The translations under genes were made by a program, and so were the position numbers. A DNA stretch of 64,000 bases from Streptomyces sp. NBC_01497 (lineage in GTDB: Bacteria; Actinomycetota; Actinomycetes; Streptomycetales; Streptomycetaceae). Within the stretch, counting starts at the first letter, position 1, and every line of letters begins with the position of its first letter. This document shows positions 38,778-47,518 of the stretch, piece after piece. The stretch covers positions 5,766,001 through 5,830,000 of the forward strand of contig NZ_CP109427.1 in NCBI RefSeq assembly GCF_036250695.1, read 5' to 3'. The notes under the pieces are model-generated. The model was given only the letters and a program-made list of their open reading frames with translations. It had not been told where the DNA came from and searched no databases.

Positions 38778-39662
38778 TCAGCCGGAGCCACTCGTTGCGG
38801 AGGAGGACGCGAGCGCTCGCGCGACGCCGTGGTCCTTGGGGCCGAGGAACGTCGGGGCGGGCCGTAGCATCGCGTCGAGTGACGCCTTGTCCGCGGCCAG
38901 GACCTCGCGCGCCTCGCCGTAGTACCAGGTCACATCGTGCGGATCGGACGCCGGGACGCCGTACGCCTCGATGCCCGCCGCCCGGCACAGCGCCAGCGCG
39001 CGCGGCACGTGGAAGCCCTGGGTCACCAGGACCGCCCGCCGCACGCCGAAGATCTTCTCGGCGCGTGTACAGGAGTTCCAGGTGTCGAAGCCCGCATAGT
39101 CGTCCACGACGCGGGCGCGCGGCACCCCGTGCCGGACGAGATACGCGCTCATCGCGTCCGGCTCGTCGTAGTCCTTGGTGCTGTTGTCGCCGCTGACCAG
39201 CACCACCTTCACCTTCCCTGTCCGGTACAGCTCCGCGGCCGTGTCCAGCCGGTGCGCCAGGTACGCCGTGGGAGTGCCGTCGCGCAGGCCCGCGCCGAAC
39301 ACCACCGCGACGTCCGTCGCGGGCACGTCCGCCACCGTCCGCATCCGGTCGCCGGTGCTCAGATGCAGCCACGCGGCGGGCGCCAGCGCCAGTGCGCAGA
39401 CCCCCATCACCGCCTGGGTCAGACGCCGCTGCCAGCGCCGTGTCCGCAGTGCGGCTCGTACCGCGCGCAGTGCCCGCGCCGCCCGTCCCGCCCGTCGCGC
39501 AGGCCCCGCCTGTTCCGAAGACCCCACCCGTTGCCTACGTCCCGCCTCTTTCGAAGACCCCGCCTGTTGTGAACGTCCTGTCCGTTGCGAAGATCCCGCC
39601 TGTTCCCTACGTCCCGTCTCTTTCCAGGATCTCGCCTGTTGTGAACGCGCCGCCCGCGACAT
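38778..39662 (-). CDS. SanA/YdcF (DUF218) family membrane protein
   Basis: The 294-residue protein has a repetitive basic and Gln/Ser-rich N-terminus (about 1-75), one membrane segment (VMGVCALALAPAAWLHLS) and an extracytoplasmic DUF218 domain. VAVVFGAGLRDGTPTAYLAH, VKVVLVSGDNSTKDYDEPDA and TRAEKIFGVRRAVLVTQGFH are the conserved blocks. SanA in E. coli affects envelope permeability and vancomycin sensitivity; the reaction is unknown. ATG 39662 (MSRAARSQQARS) has GAGAGGG upstream. The N-terminal repeats are absent from the homologues I recall and come from a degenerate DNA repeat at about 39520-39650. Confidence 0.82.
   Translation of the reverse strand: MSRAARSQQARSWKETGRREQAGSSQRTGRSQQAGSSKEAGRRQRVGSSEQAGPARRAGRAARALRAVRAALRTRRWQRRLTQAVMGVCALALAPAAWLHLSTGDRMRTVADVPATDVAVVFGAGLRDGTPTAYLAHRLDTAAELYRTGKVKVVLVSGDNSTKDYDEPDAMSAYLVRHGVPRARVVDDYAGFDTWNSCTRAEKIFGVRRAVLVTQGFHVPRALALCRAAGIEAYGVPASDPHDVTWYYGEAREVLAADKASLDAMLRPAPTFLGPKDHGVARALASSSATSGSG
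39520..39650. repeat. Degenerate repeat of about 33-39 bp in the SanA-like gene
   Basis: Blocks such as CGCCTGTTGTGAACG (near 39560 and 39640), TACGTCCC and CTCTTTC recur in order, with lower GC than the surroundings. On the minus strand they give alternating QAGSS and TGRR-like residues. Confidence 0.6.
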
Positions 39663-40047
39663 CCGTCCCTCTCGCACGCCCTGCACTCCTCCCACCACGT
39701 CCGCCGCTCCACCGTCCGCGCGTTCCCGTCGGCGCCGTCGCCCGGGCCTCCCGCGTGACAACGGACCCCTCCTGCTCGCCGGCTCCCCCCGTGGGGGACG
39801 CCCCCTGGCCCCGCGCGGTTCGTTCCGCCGCTTGCGTACGGCTGTCACGACCGCCCGCGGCGGGTGCCGCCCGCGATCGGCACCACAGCCGTCTGTGCGC
39901 GCCCTGTCCCGACCCGGTCGGCGCGCTGTGTGATCCCCGCCGGTGTCCAGGCGGTATCCCGGTCGCCCCCGTTGGCACCCCGTACGGATCGGGTCCGCAC
40001 CCGGGATGAGCACCGCTTTCCCGTCGGCTCCGGTTACCGTCGGGACC
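39663..40047. other. Divergent region between SanA-like gene and dgt
   Basis: No gene is supported in these 385 bases. TACCGT at 40035-40040 lies 7 nt before the dgt start and fits a leaderless promoter. Confidence 0.5.
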
Positions 40048-41508
40048 ATGGCAGGCACTTCCGGCTCCACCCCGTCCCGCCCCTCTTCCGCCGGTTCCTC
40101 CGGCGCCGGTTCCCCTTCCGCGGATTCCTCCGGCGGGGGAGCCTCCCCCCACGAAGGCTCCGGCCCTGGCAGCGCCGGCCGCTACGGCCCCGCCGACACG
40201 GCCCGTTGGGTCACCGAACCCGACAAACGCCCCGGCCGGACGGCGTTCCAGCGCGACAGGGCCCGTGTCCTGCACTCCTCGGCCCTGCGCAGGCTGGCCG
40301 GGAAGACCCAGGTCGTCACCCCCGGCGCGCCCGGCGAGGAGTGGGACGCGAGCCCGCGCACCCGGCTCACCCACTCCCTCGAATGCGCCCAGGTGGGCCG
40401 TGAACTCGGGGCGGCCCTGGGCTGCGACCCCGACCTGGTGGAAGCGGCCTGCCTCTCCCACGACATGGGGCATCCGCCCTTCGGCCACAACGGGGAACGC
40501 GTTCTCGACCAGTTCGCCGCGGACTGCGGCGGGTTCGAGGGCAACGCCCAGTCCCTGCGGCTCCTCACCCGGATCGAGCCGAAGCGCTTCGCCGCGCCCG
40601 GCGCCGCTGCCCGGCCCCGTGACGGCTCCGCTCCCGCTTCCCCCGCATCGCCCGGCCCCGGCACCTCCCAGGTGGGTGTGGGTCTCAACCTGACCCGCGC
40701 GGCGCTCGACGCCGCCACCAAGTACCCCTGGCCGCGCGGTGGGGCGCCCGCGGCCACTCCGGCGGGCCACGTCAAGTTCGGTGTGTACGAGGACGACCTG
40801 CCGGTGTTCGCCTGGGTGCGCGAGGGCGTCCCCGAGGGCCGTACCTGCTTCGAGGCGCAGGTCATGGACTGGTCCGACGATGTGGCGTACTCCGTCCACG
40901 ACTTCGAGGACGGTCTGTACGCCGGGTACATCGACCCCGCGGCCCTGGCCTCGCCCACCGAGCGCCAGGCGATCTGGGCCGTGGCCGTGGGCCGTTACAC
41001 GGACCCCGGTACCGATCCCGCGGAACTGTCCGCCGCGCTCGACCGCCTGATGGCGCAGGAGTGGTGGCCCGACGTCTACGACGGTTCGGCCGTCGCCCAG
41101 GGCAGGGTCAAGGACGCCGCCAGTGAGCTCATCGGCAGGTTCTGCCTGAGCGCCGAGGGTGCGACGCGCGCCGCGTACGGTCCGGGGCCGCTGACCCGCT
41201 ACGGTGCGCGGCTCGTGGTCCCGCGCCCCGCCCGGCTCGAATGCGCCGTCCTCAAGGCGGTGGCGGACCGGTACGTCATGCAGCGGCCCGAGCAGGAGGC
41301 GATCCGGGCCGACCAGCGGGTCGTCCTCACGGAACTCGCGCACACGCTCGTCGAACGCGCGCCGCACGGCCTGAACCCGCAGTTCCGCGCCCTGTTCGAG
41401 GCGGCAGCGGACGACGCGGCCCGCAAACGGGCCGTGGTGGACCAGATCGCCTCTCTCACGGACGCGGCCGCCCGGGCTCTGCACGCACGCGTCACCACCC
41501 GCCCGTAA
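40048..41508 (+). CDS. dgt: Deoxyguanosinetriphosphate triphosphohydrolase-like protein
   Basis: The 486-residue HD-domain enzyme hydrolyses dNTPs to nucleosides and triphosphate. The metal site is seen in [31 protein letters not shown] and [37 protein letters not shown] is the conserved N-terminal segment. The first 60 residues are Ser/Gly/Pro-rich, and a second low-complexity insert is near residues 195-215. The start is ATG 40048, supported by TACCGT at 40035. The order dgt, oxidoreductase, dnaG, sigma factor matches what I recall of Streptomyces core genomes. Confidence 0.93.
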   Translation: MAGTSGSTPSRPSSAGSSGAGSPSADSSGGGASPHEGSGPGSAGRYGPADTARWVTEPDKRPGRTAFQRDRARVLHSSALRRLAGKTQVVTPGAPGEEWDASPRTRLTHSLECAQVGRELGAALGCDPDLVEAACLSHDMGHPPFGHNGERVLDQFAADCGGFEGNAQSLRLLTRIEPKRFAAPGAAARPRDGSAPASPASPGPGTSQVGVGLNLTRAALDAATKYPWPRGGAPAATPAGHVKFGVYEDDLPVFAWVREGVPEGRTCFEAQVMDWSDDVAYSVHDFEDGLYAGYIDPAALASPTERQAIWAVAVGRYTDPGTDPAELSAALDRLMAQEWWPDVYDGSAVAQGRVKDAASELIGRFCLSAEGATRAAYGPGPLTRYGARLVVPRPARLECAVLKAVADRYVMQRPEQEAIRADQRVVLTELAHTLVERAPHGLNPQFRALFEAAADDAARKRAVVDQIASLTDAAARALHARVTTRP

Positions 41509-42066
41509 CGACACGATCGGCAGCCCGCCGTCGCCAGCCCGTAGCCGGCACTGCGTCCGGCAGCCCGCAGTCGGCGCGGCGTCCGTCCACCGGCCGCGGC
41601 CGTCCACCGGCCGCGTCCGTCCGCGGGCCGGCGCAGGCCGGACGCCGACAGCCCGGCCCCCAGCCGCCCTTCACACGCCCCGACCGCCCGGACGTGATCG
41701 CCCCCGCGGCACCTCGTGGCCCGCCCCGCCTGAGCACCGGTGCCCTGCGGCGCTCCACAGCCCGCCCCGCCTCCGCACCGGTGCCCCGGCATGCGGCAAG
41801 ATCGACTCGACATCCATCCGTCATCCGCCGGCTGCCCTCCGGCCGCACAGGATCCACGCACCGTCCGCTCACCACCGACCCCCCCACACGCCCCGACGGC
41901 CGCCGGCCCTCCCTCGTCACCGGACACGCTCGTGCGGAACCGGTGGTATCCGGCATCACCGTCCGAAACGGGGCAAGAAGACACTCCCGTGGAGCACTCC
42001 CTCTTCCGCCATCACGCTCCGTGCGGGACGCTCGCAGATGGCGGCAGCACTACGAGGAGGCATCAA
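41509..42066. other. C-rich intergenic region
   Basis: CCGTCCACCGGCCGCG is repeated near 41584 and 41606. No gene is supported in the 558 bases. GAGGAGG at 42054-42060 is the ribosome-binding site of the next gene. Confidence 0.5.
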
Positions 42067-43338
42067 GTGGTCGACGCACATCGCACATTCGTCATCGTCG
42101 GTGGCGGTCTAGCGGCGGCGAAAGCGGCGGAGACCCTCCGCGTGGAGGGATTCACCGGCCGAGTGATCCTGATCGGTGACGAGCGCGACCACCCCTACGA
42201 GCGCCCCGCACTCTCCAAGGGCTATCTCGTGGGCAAGGACGAGCGTTCCAGCGTCTTCGTCCACGACCCCGCCTGGTACGCGAAGAACGAGGTGGAGCTG
42301 CATCTCGGGCAGACCGTCACCTCCGTCGACCGCGAGGGCCACGCCGTCCACCTCGGCGACGGCAGCTCGGTGCGGTACGACAAACTGCTGCTCGCCACGG
42401 GCGCCGAGCCCCGGCGGCTGGACGTCCCCGGCACCGGGCTCGCCGGCGTGCACCATCTGCGCCGGCTCGCGCACGCCGAGCGGCTGCGCCAGGTCCTGAC
42501 CTCCCTCGGCCGTGACAACGGCCACATCGTCATCGCGGGCGCGGGCTGGATCGGCCTCGAAGTCGCCGCGGCCGCCCGTACATACGGGGCGGAGGTCACC
42601 GTCGTCGAGGGCGAGGCCACCCCGCTGCACCGGGTCATCGGCCCCGAGATCGGGCAGTTGTTCACCGACCTGCACGCCGAGCACGGAGTCCGTTTCCACT
42701 TCGGCGCGCGGCTCACCGAGATCGTCGGGCAGGACGGGGTGGTCCTGGCGGCCCGCACGGACGACGGGGAGGAACATCCGGCGCACGATGTGCTCGCCGC
42801 GATCGGCGCCGCGCCCCGGGTCGCCCTCGCCGAGGCCGCGGGACTCGCGCTCGCGGACCGGGCCGAGGGCGGGGGTATCGCTGTGGACGCGGCTCTGCGG
42901 ACCTCGGACCCGGACATCCACGCGGCGGGCGACGTGGCGTCCGTGCCGTCCCCGTGGGGTGCTGCGGCCGGCGGCCGGGTTCGCGTCGAGCACTGGGCGA
43001 ACGCGCTGCACGCGGGTCCGGTCGCCGCCCGCGCGATGCTCGGGCAGGACGTCACGTACGACCGTGTCCCGTACTTCTTCTCGGACCAGTACGACCTCGG
43101 CCTTGAGTACTCGGGCTGGGCGCCGCCCGGCGCGTACGACGAGGTGGTGGTGCGCGGGGACACCGGCAAGCGGGAGTTCATCGCGTTCTGGCTGAGGGGC
43201 GGCAAGGTGCTCGCCGGGATGAACGTCAACGTGTGGGATGTGACGGAGGACATCCAGCGCCTGATCCGCTCGGGCGTGCCCGCCGACACCCAGGCCCTCG
43301 CCGACCCGTCCGTACCGCTGGGCGGGATCGGGCGCTGA
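42067..43338 (+). CDS. FAD-dependent ferredoxin reductase-like oxidoreductase
   Basis: The 423-residue flavoprotein has two Rossmann domains. FVIVGGGLAAAKAAETLRVE binds FAD, and IVIAGAGWIGLEVAAAARTY with VTVVEGEATPL binds NAD(P)H. The second FAD motif is TSDPDIHAAGDVASVP, and a reductase C-terminal domain follows (PYFFSDQYDLGLEYSGWA). This is the family of rubredoxin and dioxygenase ferredoxin reductases, so it probably passes electrons from NAD(P)H to a ferredoxin for a P450 or oxygenase; the partner is not adjacent. GTG 42067 has GAGGAGG 6 nt upstream. Confidence 0.88.
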   Translation: MVDAHRTFVIVGGGLAAAKAAETLRVEGFTGRVILIGDERDHPYERPALSKGYLVGKDERSSVFVHDPAWYAKNEVELHLGQTVTSVDREGHAVHLGDGSSVRYDKLLLATGAEPRRLDVPGTGLAGVHHLRRLAHAERLRQVLTSLGRDNGHIVIAGAGWIGLEVAAAARTYGAEVTVVEGEATPLHRVIGPEIGQLFTDLHAEHGVRFHFGARLTEIVGQDGVVLAARTDDGEEHPAHDVLAAIGAAPRVALAEAAGLALADRAEGGGIAVDAALRTSDPDIHAAGDVASVPSPWGAAAGGRVRVEHWANALHAGPVAARAMLGQDVTYDRVPYFFSDQYDLGLEYSGWAPPGAYDEVVVRGDTGKREFIAFWLRGGKVLAGMNVNVWDVTEDIQRLIRSGVPADTQALADPSVPLGGIGR

Positions 43339-43410
43339 GTTCGCCGCCCGGGGGATGCCGGGCACCCCGCCCGGCGCGGGAGTACCCGTTCGTCCCCGTA
43401 GGATTCAGGC

Positions 43411-45351
43411 GTGGCCGGCAGGATCAACGATGACGACGTGAAGGCGGTTCGGGACGCGGTCCCGATCGACGCCGTCGTTTCCGAGTACCTCCAGCTGCGC
43501 AACGCGGGCGGCGGCAACCTCAAGGGCCTGTGCCCCTTCCACGACGAGAAGTCCCCGTCCTTCCAGGTCAGTCCGAGCAAGGGTCTCTTCCACTGCTTCG
43601 GCTGCCAGGAGGGCGGGGACACCTTCGCCTTCGTGATGAAGATCGACCATCTCTCGTTCTCCGAGACGGTCGAGCGCCTGGCGGTGCGCGCCGGCATCAC
43701 GCTGCGGTACGAGGAGGGCGGCTACAACCCGTCGAGCCAGCGCGGGGAGCGTACGCGCCTGGTCGAGGCGCATGTGAGTGCCGCCCGGTTCTACGTGGAG
43801 CAGCTGGACTCCCCGGAGGCCGAGATCGGCCGGAAGTTCCTCGCCGAGCGCGGTTTCGACCAGGCCGCGGCGGAGCACTTCGAGGTCGGCTACAGTCCGG
43901 CCGGCTGGGACCACCTCACCCGGTTCCTGCGTGGGAAGGGTTTCACCGACCGCGAGTTGATCATGTCCGGCCTCTCGCAGGACGGCAGGCGCGGCCCGAT
44001 CGACCGCTTCCGGGGCCGTTTGATGTGGCCCATCAGGGACATCTCGGGTGATGTCGTCGGATTCGGTGCGCGCCGCCTGCGCGAGGACGACAACGGGCCC
44101 AAGTACCTGAACACGCCCGAGACGCCCATCTACAAGAAGTCCCAGGTCCTCTACGGCGTCGACCTGGCCAAGAAGGACATCGCCAAGGCGAGCAGGGCCG
44201 TCGTCGTCGAGGGCTACACGGACGTCATGGCGTGCCATCTCGCCGGGGTCACCACCGCCATCGCGACCTGCGGCACGGCGTTCGGCGGCGACCACATCAA
44301 GATCCTCCGCCGGCTGCTGATGGACAACGGCAGCGCCCGGGTGATCTTCACCTTCGACGGCGACGCGGCGGGCCAGAAGGCGGCCCTGCGCGCCTTCGAG
44401 GACGACCAGAAGTTCGCCGCCGAGACGTACATCGCGATCGCCCCGGACGGCATGGACCCCTGCGAACTGCGCCTCGCCAAGGGCGACTCGTCCGTCCAGG
44501 ACCTGGTGCAGCCACGCACCCCGCTGTTCGAGTTCGCCATCCGCCAGATCGTGAGCCGCTACGACCTGGAGGTCCCGGCGGGCCGGGCGGCGGCGCTCGA
44601 CGAGGCCGCGCCGATCGTCGCGCGCATCAAGAACTCCGCGTCGCAGCACGAGGTCGCGGTGCAACTGGCCGGGATGCTCGGCATCCTCGACACGCAGTTC
44701 GTCGTCAAGCGCGTGTCCCAGCTGGCGCGCTGGGCCCGCGACCGGGGCGGCCGGGGCCCCGCGCCGGGGCCGGGCCAGGGCCAGGGCGCGGACCAGAGTC
44801 GGACCGGCCCCGGCGGCGGGTCCGGCCGGCCGGGCCCCGATGAGCGCAGGGGGCCCTCGGGCCCCGCGCTGTACCTGCGCAACCCGGTCTACGCGACCGA
44901 GCGCGAGCTGCTGAAGCTCGCGCTCCAGCGCCCCGAACTCGTGACGCCCGCCTTCGACGCCTACGAGACCGACGAGTTCACGGCCCCGCCGTACGCGGCG
45001 GTGCGGGCGTGCATCGACGAGGTGGGCGGCGCCGAGATGGGCCGCGCCGATGTCCGGGACTACCTGGCGCGGGTCCGCGAGGCGGCCCCCGACGACACGG
45101 TGCGCAAACTGGTGACCGAGCTGGCCGTGGAGGTCTTCCGCGGCAAGACCATCGACGAGCTGTACGCGGGCCAGCAGCTCGTGCAGGTCCGCATCCGGGC
45201 CGTCGACCGCCGTATCCAGGACGTCACGTCGTCCCTGACGCGCCTCGGCAACGGAGGCGACCCGCAGCAGTACGCGGCCGTGCAGAGCGAACTGTGGGTG
45301 CTGCAGCAGTACGGTCAGGCCCTGCGAAACAACGGCGTCGACGCCCTGTAA
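43411..45351 (+). CDS. dnaG: DNA primase DnaG
   Basis: DnaG makes RNA primers at the replication fork. The 646-residue protein has the zinc-binding domain (GLCPFHDEKSPSFQV and HCFGCQEGGDTFAF) and the RNA polymerase core (RFRGRLMWPIRDISGDVVGF). The TOPRIM motifs are AVVVEGYTDVMACHLAG and IFTFDGDAAGQKAALRAF, and a C-terminal helicase-interaction domain follows a Gly/Pro-rich linker. TAGGAT at 43399-43404 lies 6 nt before GTG 43411, so the mRNA is probably leaderless. A sigma factor gene follows after 413 bp, an echo of the dnaG-rpoD arrangement. Confidence 0.97.
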   Translation: MAGRINDDDVKAVRDAVPIDAVVSEYLQLRNAGGGNLKGLCPFHDEKSPSFQVSPSKGLFHCFGCQEGGDTFAFVMKIDHLSFSETVERLAVRAGITLRYEEGGYNPSSQRGERTRLVEAHVSAARFYVEQLDSPEAEIGRKFLAERGFDQAAAEHFEVGYSPAGWDHLTRFLRGKGFTDRELIMSGLSQDGRRGPIDRFRGRLMWPIRDISGDVVGFGARRLREDDNGPKYLNTPETPIYKKSQVLYGVDLAKKDIAKASRAVVVEGYTDVMACHLAGVTTAIATCGTAFGGDHIKILRRLLMDNGSARVIFTFDGDAAGQKAALRAFEDDQKFAAETYIAIAPDGMDPCELRLAKGDSSVQDLVQPRTPLFEFAIRQIVSRYDLEVPAGRAAALDEAAPIVARIKNSASQHEVAVQLAGMLGILDTQFVVKRVSQLARWARDRGGRGPAPGPGQGQGADQSRTGPGGGSGRPGPDERRGPSGPALYLRNPVYATERELLKLALQRPELVTPAFDAYETDEFTAPPYAAVRACIDEVGGAEMGRADVRDYLARVREAAPDDTVRKLVTELAVEVFRGKTIDELYAGQQLVQVRIRAVDRRIQDVTSSLTRLGNGGDPQQYAAVQSELWVLQQYGQALRNNGVDAL

Positions 45352-45764
45352 GCCCCGCCACCCACCGCCGGTACGGCCCCGGGCGCCGCGCCCCCTCCCG
45401 GGGCCCCGCGCCTCGTACCCGCCGCGTCCCTTCCCCGGGCTCCGCGCCCTGTACCCGAAGCCCTTCCCCGGGTCCACGCGTGACGTCCCCGGCCTCCGCG
45501 CGCCGTCCCAGGGCCCTGCCACGGCGTCGCCGGGTTGCCCCCGTGGCCGGCGGCGCTGACCTCCGGTGGTGGGCCGCGACGGCCTCCCCGGCCGTCCGCG
45601 GTGGCTCCCGGCCCTCCGGGGGCCCGCCGCGACGGCCTCCCGCGCGCCGGGTAAAAAGTGCGCGCACGCCCCTCGTGGCGGCGATGTGCCGTACGCCACA
45701 CTGAGGGCGGGTTCTTGCTGCCGCACACTCCCGAGCCCGGCAGCGACCATCTGGAGGTCGCCTC
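45352..45764. other. Intergenic region between dnaG and the sigma factor
   Basis: GCCGCGACGGCCTCCC occurs near 45576 and 45627, and short CCGGG-rich repeats fill the first 150 bases. No gene is supported. GGAGGTC at 45753 is the ribosome-binding site of the sigma factor gene. Confidence 0.5.
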
Positions 45765-46844
45765 GTGCAGACCCAGACACTGACCGCACCGGACGTGCCC
45801 CACTCCTCCCGGACACCCGACGGGCCCGGCGCCCCCGGCCTGCCCGAGGCGCGGGATCCGGGGGACACCCACGACGTCCCGGACGTGCCGGAGCCCCCTG
45901 GGCGCCGCCCCGGGGCGTACGTCGGCACCGGCGCCGCCTCCTCCGACCTGCTGCGCCAGTACCTGCGTGAGATCGGCCGGGTGCGGCTGCTGACCGCGGT
46001 GGAGGAGGTCGAACTCGCCCGGCGGGTCGAGGCCGGTCTGTTCGCGGAGCACAAGCTCGAAACGGTGCCGGGCCTGGACGAGCGCCTCGCACTGGACCTC
46101 GACCGGATCGTCGTCCTCGGCCGGATGGCCAAACGCCGTCTCATCGAGGCGAATCTGCGGCTCGTGGTCTCGGTGGCCAAGCGCTACGTGGGCCGCGGGC
46201 TGACCATGCTCGACCTCGTCCAGGAGGGCAACCTCGGACTGATCAGGGCGGTCGAGAAGTTCGACTACGCGCGCGGCTACAAGTTCTCCACCTACGCGAC
46301 CTGGTGGATCCGGCAGGCCATGTCCCGCGCCCTCGCCGACCAGGCCCGGACCATCCGGGTGCCCGTGCACGTGGTCGAACTGATCAACCGCGTGGTGCGG
46401 GTACAGCGCCGGATGCTGCAGGAACAGGGATACGAACCGACGCCGGCCGAGGTCGGGGCGCAGCTCGGACTCGCACCCGAGCGGGTCGGCGAGGTCCTGC
46501 GGCTCGCCCAGGAGCCCGTCTCGCTGTACGCGCCGATCGGCGAGGAGGAGGACCTCGCGCTGGGCGACCTGATCGAGGACGGTGACGCCGCGTCGCCGGT
46601 CGAGTCCGCGGCGTTCCTGCTGCTCCGCCGGCACCTGGAGGCGGTGCTCTCGACGCTCGGCGAGCGTGAGCGCAAGGTCATCCAGCTCCGCTACGGCCTG
46701 ACCGACGGCCGCCCCCGCACGCTGGAGGAGATCGGGCAGATCTTCGGCGTGACCCGGGAGCGGATACGGCAGATCGAGTCCCGCACGCTCGGCAAGCTCC
46801 GCGACCACGCCCTCGCCGACCAGCTCCGCGGCTACCTCGACTGA
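45765..46844 (+). CDS. hrdA: Sigma-70 group 2 sigma factor, HrdA-like
   Basis: The 359-residue protein has region 1.2 ([20 protein letters not shown]), region 2 ([20 protein letters not shown] and [20 protein letters not shown]), region 3, and region 4 ([20 protein letters not shown]). It lacks the long N-terminal region 1.1 and the large insert of the essential HrdB, so it is a group 2 factor. In S. coelicolor hrdA is, as I recall, close to dnaG, which supports the symbol. Regions 2.4 and 4.2 are HrdB-like, so the promoter preference should overlap that of the principal factor. GTG 45765 follows GGAGGTC. A terminator lies at 46949. Confidence 0.88.
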   Translation: MQTQTLTAPDVPHSSRTPDGPGAPGLPEARDPGDTHDVPDVPEPPGRRPGAYVGTGAASSDLLRQYLREIGRVRLLTAVEEVELARRVEAGLFAEHKLETVPGLDERLALDLDRIVVLGRMAKRRLIEANLRLVVSVAKRYVGRGLTMLDLVQEGNLGLIRAVEKFDYARGYKFSTYATWWIRQAMSRALADQARTIRVPVHVVELINRVVRVQRRMLQEQGYEPTPAEVGAQLGLAPERVGEVLRLAQEPVSLYAPIGEEEDLALGDLIEDGDAASPVESAAFLLLRRHLEAVLSTLGERERKVIQLRYGLTDGRPRTLEEIGQIFGVTRERIRQIESRTLGKLRDHALADQLRGYLD

Positions 46845-46948
46845 CCCGCGCGGACCGGGTGGCCACGCGCACACGGTGCACACGCGCACACGGTCGCCGG
46901 CCGACGTGGCTTCGAAGGGCGCCGGGCGGCGCCGGCGCCGGGCATGAG

Positions 46949-46980
46949 GAAGCCCGCCCTCCGGTCCGAAGGCGGGCTTC
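46949..46980. terminator. Hairpin after the sigma factor gene
   Basis: GAAGCCCGCC at 46949-46958 pairs with 46971-46980, with further partial pairing inside. It lies between convergent genes and may end both. Confidence 0.7.
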
Positions 46981-47011
46981 GGCTGTGCGGGCGGGGCCCG
47001 ATCTCACAGCT

Positions 47012-47182
47012 CTACGGGAACAACGCGATTCCCACGATCACCAGGAGAACGATGACGAGGACGATGGCACCGGCAGACCAGCTGCCCTGATGCTTCACAC
47101 CCTTGGACCTGCCTCCGCGAGGCCTGTCCTCCTGGAGCGTGGGGTGCTGCGGCCTTCCGTGCTTGTAGAACGTGTCCGCCAT
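47012..47182 (-). CDS. 56-residue single-span membrane protein
   Basis: Below the usual length cut-off, this frame encodes a hydrophilic N-terminus (MADTFYKHGRPQHPTLQEDR and a basic stretch) and a C-terminal membrane helix (SAGAIVLVIVLLVIVGIALF) ending in Pro. AAGGGGG lies 5 nt before ATG 47182 on the minus strand. The clean hydrophobic segment, the ribosome-binding site and the shared terminator support a real gene. DUF6480-like small proteins of streptomycetes look similar, but I cannot confirm the family. Function unknown. Confidence 0.7.
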   Translation of the reverse strand: MADTFYKHGRPQHPTLQEDRPRGGRSKGVKHQGSWSAGAIVLVIVLLVIVGIALFP

Positions 47183-47518
47183 GAGAACCCCCTTATGGTG
47201 GTCTCGATCACTCCTACGACCCGATTACCCGCAATTCGGACAAGCATGCACAGGCCCCTCCGGCCCTCTCCCGTCGCCGCGCCCAGGGGGCGGCCCGGTA
47301 CGGCGCGGGGCGGACCGGAGCAGCGCCCACGTCGGTGCCGCGCCGCCGACGTACCGGATCGGAGCCGCGTCCGTAACGCACTGGAGCCCCGTCCGTACCG
47401 GACCGGAGCCGTGCTCGCGCCGGAGGCCGGAGACAGCGGAGGGCGCCCCCGCCGCGCCGCATCACTGCGTCGCCGTGGGAGCGCCCTGTGCCATGACGGC
47501 AGCGGGCCCGCGCCGCCG
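47183..47518. other. Intergenic region before the ABC exporter 3' end
   Basis: CGTCCGTA-containing repeats (near 47369 and 47391) with CGGAGCC are seen. No gene is supported in the 336 bases; the promoter of the 56-residue protein must be here. Confidence 0.45.

Noticed and set aside
39392..40009. Plus-strand frame with repeated PPV blocks opposite the SanA-like gene
   Set aside because: No ribosome-binding site; the minus strand encodes a conserved family. Kept only as a remark on the repeats.
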